The notes beneath the pieces were generated by a model, which was not told where the DNA came from, did not search any database, and saw nothing but the letters and a program-made list of their open reading frames with translations. From M55B132 sp964508895 (lineage in GTDB: Bacteria > Bacteroidota > Bacteroidia > Bacteroidales > B18-G4): a DNA stretch of 28,704 bases. Shown here in pieces: positions 22,795 through 28,704 of this stretch. Position numbers and translations under genes: made by a program. Numbering within the stretch: the stretch's first letter is position 1; each line of letters begins with the position of its first letter. The stretch spans positions 1 through 28,704 of the forward strand of contig CAZDWF010000036.1 in assembly GCA_964508895.1 (NCBI GenBank), in the 5' to 3' direction.

Positions 22795-25110
22795 TCAATT
22801 TCCCAATTGCTTCAGATATTCTCCGATGCTCTCATCCCAGGGCCTGATCTTCTGAATTCTCCCCAGGTATTTTCTTGCATCTTCTAAACTTCCTTGATCC
22901 CAACTTATCGTTGCAAGTGCATAAAGCAAATCAGTATTATAAGGATGGATATGTATGCATTCTTCCAATATTTCAACAGCCTTTTCAGTTTGTCCGGTTG
23001 AATTCAATCCAATGGCATAAACATAAGTATAATGTGGATCAGTATGATTGAGACTGGCTTTCTTTAAATATATTAAGGCATTATTATAATCTTTCTTTCG
23101 TATATAATATAATCCCATTGCATGATTCAGCTGTTCCCGATCCGGATTTTCAGAAAGTCCTTTCTGAATGTATTCTATGGCTTTATCATCATTTCCCTTT
23201 ATACGTTCAAGCTCAGCGAGGTTTACATAAACCATATCTGCAAGTGGATAATCTTTTAATGCTTTGTTAAAATAGTATTCTGCACTATCGTATTGCTGAT
23301 GTTGCATAAACCATATACCAATCCTGCTTAAAGCAAGTGGCCTGTCACCATTTAATTTAAGACTATAGATAAAATCACCTACAGCCTGTTTAATGTTATT
23401 TTTATCAGATTCCGGAAAGCTGCTTATATCATGTCCTGAGATTAGTTCACCGGCTGTAATCCTAATTGATCTTATGCTGTCAGATATTGCCGGTTTAATA
23501 ATATTATATATCTCCTGAATATTATAAGGTCTTGCTGCTTCAATAGCGCCATAGCGGATCAGAATTTCATCATCTGTTACGCCTTTTTCAATTGCTTTTT
23601 GCGCTATAGGAGATGGAAAATTCTGAAGATGCAGCAATGCTGACGCTCTTGCTATTATATTTTGAGATGTATCAAATGCCAGACCATAAAGTTTGTTTTC
23701 TGTACCTGGTAATCTGTTTACTGCCTCATAAATCACTTCGCCATAATGAGGAGTCATGAAATCTGTTCCATACCATTCTATCATATTGTCTAATGCCCAT
23801 TGTGATCCTTCTTCAGGATGGCATTTTATACATGCGTTGGTGGATCCTGTTTTAATGGATATATCGGGTCTTGGTATCCTGATACTGTGATCAGCCCTGG
23901 CATCTACTTGCATTATCAAGGTTTGCGACATATGACATTCCACACAGCTTGATCCGATAGAATCCATTTTATGGAAATGATGTGATGGTGTATCAAAGGT
24001 CTCAGGATTATGACATTTTGCACAGATTCCATTTCCTTCTGTATGATGCTCAAGAGTATGTTGATCATGACAATCAGTGCATGTTACATCATGTTTATAC
24101 ATTGAGCTTTGCAAAAAACTACCATAAACATATACTTCATCTTTTACCTGACCGTCAGGATGATAAAGAAAATCCCCATCAATTAACTGAGGAGTATAAT
24201 AATCCATCAAATAATGTCCTACTTCAAATTTATCATAAATCTGTCTTCTTCGGGAATGGCAGCGAGCACAAAGTTCCACCTGCATCTGGTTTTTCCTGGG
24301 TGTTTCCCTGTATGCGATCCCATTATCCCTGAATATCCATTGAACAGAATCTTCCTTAACACTATGAACCAACCAGTATAAATTATCAGGATTTGAAGGA
24401 TTTTCGCCTCTTTGATCAGCCCTTGCCCAGGCAATGTGCTGTGAAGCAGGTCCATGACAATTTTCACAACTTACATCTATTACCTTCCATGTGGTATTAT
24501 AAGTATCAGTCTCAATGTCGTAGTTCTTTTTTAATTCTGTGGTATGACATTCAACACACATGAAATTCCAGTTTTGATTGAGGCCTGTCCAGTGAAGTAT
24601 GTCGCCAGGTTCCATATATTCATTTTCGTAATCATAAATATGAAACCATCTTTGTCCGCCTTCTTCTTTGGGCCTTGAATCCCAGCAATAAGCAAGAGTT
24701 TGAAAATAGCCCCCGGGAAATTCAATAATGTATTGTTGAAGCGGATAAACACCAAAAACATATGTGATCTCATAATCCTGGTTTAATCCATTCTTATCAC
24801 GGGTATTGACAAAGAATTTTCCATCATTCTGATAGAAGAAATTTGTGTCTTCGTACCAGATAAATGTGTTGTTATTAAAATCTCCAAGCACAGTTTCCTT
24901 GCTTGCAAGATCCTGTGCAAGATCATGATGTGATCCGGACCAATCTGTGTATTCCTTTTCGTGACATTCCAGACAGCTTGATCTGCCTTCATACTTTAAA
25001 GTAACTTTTTCAGGATCAATAACTCCATTCCCGCTTTTTCCCAGAAAATATATTAGGATATTTATAATGATCACAAAAATGATAAGGAAGAAGAAGTACC
25101 TTTTATCCAT
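22795..25110 (-). CDS. Membrane-anchored octaheme cytochrome c with HEAT/TPR-like repeats
   Basis: Predicted periplasmic electron-transfer protein of 771 residues, held by an uncleaved N-terminal helix (about 5-23). Eight CxxCH haem c motifs are present: CLECH (46), CVECH (185), CENCH (215), CARCH (281), CTDCH (344), CAKCH (363), CVECH (389) and CIKCH (427). The N-terminal part matches a widespread multihaem family of unknown function (VFGVYPLQQYIIEFPGGYFQ, GGQRWFHIYD). Residues about 470-580 look like HEAT-type helical repeats and about 590-765 hold several TPR-like repeats. It is not a pentahaem nitrite reductase (NrfA), which has a CxxCK site absent here. Upstream, 54 bases away, is a T9SS cargo gene on the same strand. 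Redox partner and substrate are unknown. Confidence 0.85.
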   Translation of the reverse strand: MDKRYFFFLIIFVIIINILIYFLGKSGNGVIDPEKVTLKYEGRSSCLECHEKEYTDWSGSHHDLAQDLASKETVLGDFNNNTFIWYEDTNFFYQNDGKFFVNTRDKNGLNQDYEITYVFGVYPLQQYIIEFPGGYFQTLAYCWDSRPKEEGGQRWFHIYDYENEYMEPGDILHWTGLNQNWNFMCVECHTTELKKNYDIETDTYNTTWKVIDVSCENCHGPASQHIAWARADQRGENPSNPDNLYWLVHSVKEDSVQWIFRDNGIAYRETPRKNQMQVELCARCHSRRRQIYDKFEVGHYLMDYYTPQLIDGDFLYHPDGQVKDEVYVYGSFLQSSMYKHDVTCTDCHDQHTLEHHTEGNGICAKCHNPETFDTPSHHFHKMDSIGSSCVECHMSQTLIMQVDARADHSIRIPRPDISIKTGSTNACIKCHPEEGSQWALDNMIEWYGTDFMTPHYGEVIYEAVNRLPGTENKLYGLAFDTSQNIIARASALLHLQNFPSPIAQKAIEKGVTDDEILIRYGAIEAARPYNIQEIYNIIKPAISDSIRSIRITAGELISGHDISSFPESDKNNIKQAVGDFIYSLKLNGDRPLALSRIGIWFMQHQQYDSAEYYFNKALKDYPLADMVYVNLAELERIKGNDDKAIEYIQKGLSENPDREQLNHAMGLYYIRKKDYNNALIYLKKASLNHTDPHYTYVYAIGLNSTGQTEKAVEILEECIHIHPYNTDLLYALATISWDQGSLEDARKYLGRIQKIRPWDESIGEYLKQLGN

Positions 25111-25164
25111 GGAGTGATGGTTTCTGCAAATCTATAAAATATAGATTAATGAATCTTATTTATC

Positions 25165-27219
25165 CTATCTGATGATAAGTTTTTTACAAAATCCAATATT
25201 TGTTTTTTTGGCTTTTATAAAATACAATCCTGAATTTAGATCCGAAACATTTATTATGGTATTATTACTTTCAACTTTCCCTGACTGAATCTCTTTTCCT
25301 GTGAGATCAATAATAGTATAATGGAATTCTAATTCATCAGGATTGTACACTGTTATCTGATCATTTGCCGGATTTGGGAATATCTCAAAAACACTCTTTT
25401 TTATTAATCTGTTTGAAACAGTGCTAAAGCTACCAGCACCGCAGGGTGTGGAATCGTTATCATAATAGAATTGCACTTTGTCTATTCTGTTTTTCAGGAG
25501 TTCAACTGACGGAGAAGCACCTGTTTGAGTATATTCCCTGGCAAAAATCAGAGCAATATCAACTTCCTGAACATCTCCGGGTTTGAAAGTGAATCCACCT
25601 GTACCCATAATAATATGTCTGTCGTATGGATCATGCCCCAGTGTGGCCTCATCCCAATAATAATTATTTTGGTTGAATCCACCATTTGGATAATTGCAAT
25701 CAGTTCCCCAGTTATTTGTGTCGGAATCATAAGGGTATGTATATCTGCAAGATGGGCCTTGAGCTCCTGAAGAAGCATATCCATTACTACCATACAAAAG
25801 CATTTCCCCATTGGTCCATATTGAGCTTAACATATTATGGTATCCAACAGGTGTATATGGGTCATAATACGGATGAACATACATGCCAAGAATAAATGAG
25901 CTGCCAAGTCCGAACCTTTCATTATCAACAATGCCATCCTGGAAGTTCATTCCATTTATTCCATAATCACATATTATATTGCCCTGATTATCAAATCTGG
26001 CATTATCTTCGTTATCATCATTCATATAAGGACCGCCTAATATTGTTATTGATTGGGCGGCAGGGTGATATTGAAATGATTCCTCTAAAGGAAACCAGGA
26101 AATACCATCATAATCGGTTCCATTGTATCCAATAATAGAGTTCCTGCCAACATCAGTATATGCAAAATCATCCCAAGGAAAGCCAATGTCAATATCCGCA
26201 AACAGTCCAATTTTTGTATCAAAGTAAGTAGTATCTGAAAGATTAAGTATTTTATAATTGAAGAAAATAGTATTATAAAGTGAGGAGTCATCTATACAAT
26301 CAAATGCATAGGCCATTCCATGAATCTCTATGCCCACTTTAACTCCATCGCTTTCTGTATGAGGTTCTTTCATGTCATTATAGATAAAAAAGATGCATTG
26401 GGTACCTTTGATTTGTGGGTAATCACCATCCATTGCATTGTAAATCCCATCGTTGTTATAATCATGGAATGCAGCGATTTTTCTTTTTGATATATTGTCG
26501 AAAACACCTGGCCATTCAGCTATTCCTGCAATAGGTGAATACCCGTTTTTCCACCAGTTACTTTTATGATATTCAATATCTGATATGTTGAGTTTCCATA
26601 CCTTGTTCCATTTAGCCCAATAATTTGAATCGTAGTTGTCTGCTATAGGTCCACAGTGAAAATCAGTCCCTAATTGTCTGTACCTTTCTGCTGCAACATG
26701 ATAGACAGAATCCTGATCCAATCCGGCTACCCATAAGGCCATATTGAACATAGTATAGGTTTCAGATCCTTTTGGCACTCTGAAATACGGGTTCTCATCG
26801 AAGTGCTCAGGTAGGTAGAAGTGGTTCCCCCAGCCCATTATTGTCGCTTCAATATTACTGGCATCAAGTGTTTTAATACTATTGTTAATAACATTAATGT
26901 ATACAAATCCAGGTAATGAAAACAATCCATTTGTTTCATCTCTCAGCATATACTCAATAACTAAAGTGTCTCTTTGATAAATTGAAGGTGTAACAATAAT
27001 CAGGCTGTCATTATGCTCAAGTGCACAATGCTGACTTGTTGCATGGAAAATAACCATTTCATGTCCTTGCATACAGAAATCATTTACCGTAGCATGAATC
27101 ACAATTTCCAGTCCTGCAATCGCGTCGGCATAATCATCTTGAATTTCAGGAGGTTTCTCCTGGCCAAATAATGAAACAACAAACATAAAGGCTATTTGCA
27201 ATGCCAGTAGATTTTTCAT
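25165..27219 (-). CDS. Large secreted protein of unknown function with T9SS sorting domain
   Basis: Predicted extracellular protein of 684 residues. The signal peptide is about 1-19 (MKNLLALQIAFMFVVSLFGQ). An N-terminal beta-rich region (about 30-130) resembles a gliding-type or Ig-like fold but is not assignable. The centre contains FHDYNNDGIYNAMDGDYPQI (251-270), a Ca2+-binding-loop-like D-x-N-x-D-G sequence, followed by IEIHGMAYAFDCIDDS, a pair of blocks I recognise from many uncharacterised Bacteroidota T9SS proteins. The C-terminus (about 608-684) is a T9SS type A domain with FEIFPNPANDQI, IIDLTGKEIQSGK and SGLYFIKAK. The ATG at 27219 is one base past the stop of the C10 protease gene, so both are surely co-transcribed. 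No catalytic motif is visible. Confidence 0.82.
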   Translation of the reverse strand: MKNLLALQIAFMFVVSLFGQEKPPEIQDDYADAIAGLEIVIHATVNDFCMQGHEMVIFHATSQHCALEHNDSLIIVTPSIYQRDTLVIEYMLRDETNGLFSLPGFVYINVINNSIKTLDASNIEATIMGWGNHFYLPEHFDENPYFRVPKGSETYTMFNMALWVAGLDQDSVYHVAAERYRQLGTDFHCGPIADNYDSNYWAKWNKVWKLNISDIEYHKSNWWKNGYSPIAGIAEWPGVFDNISKRKIAAFHDYNNDGIYNAMDGDYPQIKGTQCIFFIYNDMKEPHTESDGVKVGIEIHGMAYAFDCIDDSSLYNTIFFNYKILNLSDTTYFDTKIGLFADIDIGFPWDDFAYTDVGRNSIIGYNGTDYDGISWFPLEESFQYHPAAQSITILGGPYMNDDNEDNARFDNQGNIICDYGINGMNFQDGIVDNERFGLGSSFILGMYVHPYYDPYTPVGYHNMLSSIWTNGEMLLYGSNGYASSGAQGPSCRYTYPYDSDTNNWGTDCNYPNGGFNQNNYYWDEATLGHDPYDRHIIMGTGGFTFKPGDVQEVDIALIFAREYTQTGASPSVELLKNRIDKVQFYYDNDSTPCGAGSFSTVSNRLIKKSVFEIFPNPANDQITVYNPDELEFHYTIIDLTGKEIQSGKVESNNTIINVSDLNSGLYFIKAKKTNIGFCKKLIIR

Positions 27220-27220
27220 T

Positions 27221-28704
27221 TTATTTGGTTTTAATAAATTTTTTGTGATAAATGTATTCAGATGAAGTCATCTGGATAATGTATATTCCATTTATCAAAT
27301 TGCTGATATCGAGTCTGATTAAAGAATTTCCAGGATCTGTTTTTTTACTAATACAAAGTATTCCTGAAGAATTATATACTTCAAGTAATATCGATTCAGG
27401 GTGATTTGCAAAACCTTCCAATATAATATTATCACTGGCCGGATTTGGATATATATATATATCTTCTTCGAGCTTTATATCATCAACCGACAGGTTAGAG
27501 ATCTGATAACTGCCTTCCCAGCCTTGATAGGTCATGCTTTCATCAGTATGAAAGTGTAATAACATTTTTCCGTTAGGGGCAGTCACAGGTGGTGGAAGGG
27601 CAGTGCTAGTAAAATCTCCAAGTAAAGCCGGGGGATAAATTGTTGGGTCATATACTTTAAGTCTGTCGTAGCCCCATTCAAGTTCAAACTTGCTGAATGT
27701 AAAAGTAATCTTGCTTGCATATTGAGGAGCTATCATCCAGTAGCAATCAGTGTTGTTAGTGTATTTTTTGTCCAGGCTTCCATCCTGAATAATACCTGAA
27801 GGGGAGCTGATATATGTTGTGTCGTTGCAATAAGTTGGGAAGATTGACTCATAATATAAATCCCAACCTTTATTGTTTATGTTATTGTTGGTGATGAAAT
27901 TCAGCAGGATTTCATTGGAAGTAGTAGTGATAGGAGAGGGGATTGTATTACCGCTTAGACTTGCTATCTGAGGATAAGTATTATCCGGGCCATTATAAAT
28001 TTCCAGGAGATCATTATTCTCTTCTATGTTGAATTCAAGGAATTCAATGAAAAGACCGGAAATGGAATCATGTTCAGGATTGTTTGGTGAAATTATCCAA
28101 TTACAATCGCTGTTATTTGCGTAGAAGTATTTTCCGCTTTTATCGTTAATAAATCCGATGACATTATACATTTCTGAATTCGCTGAGCAAAACTGATCTT
28201 TATATCCAATGTATTCTGCGAACCATCCTTTGCCTTCATTCTGTCCATCCGACGTAAAATGTATTAACATTTCATTGGAAGAAGATGTAATACTAACATT
28301 CTTATGTTGCCCTGTAAGTGTTGCAAGCACCTGGTTTGTTGTATTGCTTCCATCATAAATGCTAATAAAATCCATATTTTCCTCAATGTCTATATCTTTA
28401 AACATAATCAGAATGTTGGTGATATCTGCGCCATCTATATTTATTAAGTATTGGCAGTCTGAGTTTGCCTGGTAATTTAAATAATTACTACCATCCTCAA
28501 GAGTACCTTCAATGGCATTGTATTCCTTCAATCCACTACAGTAATGAGGGTGATTTTCCTTAGGAATTATATTTATAATAGCTGCCTGGGAAGAGGTCAG
28601 GTTTATTCCACCAGGGACAATGGATTCGAGATAGTAATAGCCATCAGCACTACCACCCCATCCAAAGTTAAAATGGAAGAAGTTCTCATCATTGTAGCCA
28701 TCAC
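27221..28704 (-). CDS. C10-family (streptopain-like) cysteine protease with three CUB domains and T9SS sorting domain, 5' end outside window
   Basis: Partial gene. The frame stays open without a stop to the right edge, so TTG 28531 is not the real start. The first readable residues DGYNDENFFHFNFGWGGSAD and then YYYLESIVPGGINLTSSQAA, IINIIP match the C-terminal end of peptidase C10 enzymes such as streptopain SpeB (HVNWGWGG, SAVVGIKP). The His-Asn-x-Gly-Trp-Gly-Gly pattern is preserved; the catalytic Cys and His lie upstream, outside the window. Three CUB domains follow (about 28550-28190, 28190-27825, 27825-27500), each beginning with a Cys and ending in a G-W-x-x-x-Y block. The end is a T9SS type A domain (IYPNPASDNIILE, INGIYIIQM). 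The stop is one base before the ATG of the next gene. Expected to be a secreted or surface protease. Confidence 0.85.
   Translation of the reverse strand, partial: DGYNDENFFHFNFGWGGSADGYYYLESIVPGGINLTSSQAAIINIIPKENHPHYCSGLKEYNAIEGTLEDGSNYLNYQANSDCQYLINIDGADITNILIMFKDIDIEENMDFISIYDGSNTTNQVLATLTGQHKNVSITSSSNEMLIHFTSDGQNEGKGWFAEYIGYKDQFCSANSEMYNVIGFINDKSGKYFYANNSDCNWIISPNNPEHDSISGLFIEFLEFNIEENNDLLEIYNGPDNTYPQIASLSGNTIPSPITTTSNEILLNFITNNNINNKGWDLYYESIFPTYCNDTTYISSPSGIIQDGSLDKKYTNNTDCYWMIAPQYASKITFTFSKFELEWGYDRLKVYDPTIYPPALLGDFTSTALPPPVTAPNGKMLLHFHTDESMTYQGWEGSYQISNLSVDDIKLEEDIYIYPNPASDNIILEGFANHPESILLEVYNSSGILCISKKTDPGNSLIRLDISNLINGIYIIQMTSSEYIYHKKFIKTK

Noticed and set aside
23982..24773. Overlapping reading frames on both strands inside the cytochrome gene
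   Set aside because: Out-of-frame shadows of the CxxCH-rich coding sequence; no family resemblance.
22795..25110. Cytochrome as ammonia-forming nitrite reductase NrfA or tetrathionate reductase
   Set aside because: No CxxCK motif, eight rather than five haem sites for NrfA, and a long HEAT/TPR C-terminal part that these enzymes lack.
25525..26291. Several overlapping reading frames on both strands inside the 684-residue T9SS gene
   Set aside because: They are out-of-frame shadows with low-complexity, histidine- and isoleucine-rich translations and no signals.

Overview
The window is a stretch of an AT-rich Bacteroidota chromosome, probably a free-living or environmental member of the Bacteroidia. 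The strongest taxonomic sign is five proteins ending in a type IX secretion (T9SS type A) sorting domain with the Y-P-N-P signature. Supporting signs are a FecI/FecR-type sigma/anti-sigma pair followed by an STN-domain protein, a GWxTD lipoprotein, and promoters of the Bacteroidota TTG-N20-TAnnTTTG type. No rRNA, tRNA, CRISPR array, transposase or phage gene was seen.

Layout. (1) 1-3813, plus strand: rmuC, a GWxTD-domain lipoprotein and rlmB. (2) 3818-7046, minus strand: a CPA2/KefB-type antiporter with TrkA domains, then rplS and trmD, which share a promoter; a terminator-like hairpin lies in the trmD leader. (3) 7287-8951, plus: a secreted S8 subtilisin-like protease with a T9SS tail. (4) 8955-13836, minus: a tight nucleotide-sugar operon, ugd - uxs - rfbD - phosphohexomutase, making UDP-glucuronate, UDP-xylose and dTDP-rhamnose for surface glycans. 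(5) 14173-16071, plus: a secreted Asp-box protein with a T9SS tail. A 566-base gene-free stretch follows, with three intrinsic terminators and two copies of a structured RNA-like element. (6) 16638-17831, minus: a geranylgeranyl-reductase-family flavoprotein. (7) 17989-22722, plus: ECF sigma factor, FecR-type anti-sigma factor and an STN-domain beta-barrel protein (a compact signalling module without a TonB-dependent receptor), then a secreted PKD-repeat T9SS protein. (8) 22795-28704, minus: a membrane-anchored octaheme cytochrome c with HEAT/TPR-like repeats, a large T9SS protein of unknown function, and a C10 (streptopain-type) protease with three CUB domains and a T9SS tail. The protease gene runs off the right edge, and its protease portion lies upstream of the first apparent start codon.

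How the parts fit. The housekeeping genes (rmuC, rlmB, trmD, rplS) form the left third. The rest is largely cell-envelope biology: nucleotide sugars, T9SS cargo (two proteases and three adhesin- or binding-like proteins), a cell-surface sigma/anti-sigma circuit and a periplasmic electron-transfer protein. The most unusual signals are the two tandem RNA-like elements at 16251-16533, the STN-barrel protein with its exact 8-residue repeat linker, the attenuator-like hairpin before trmD, and the octaheme cytochrome next to two T9SS cargo genes.
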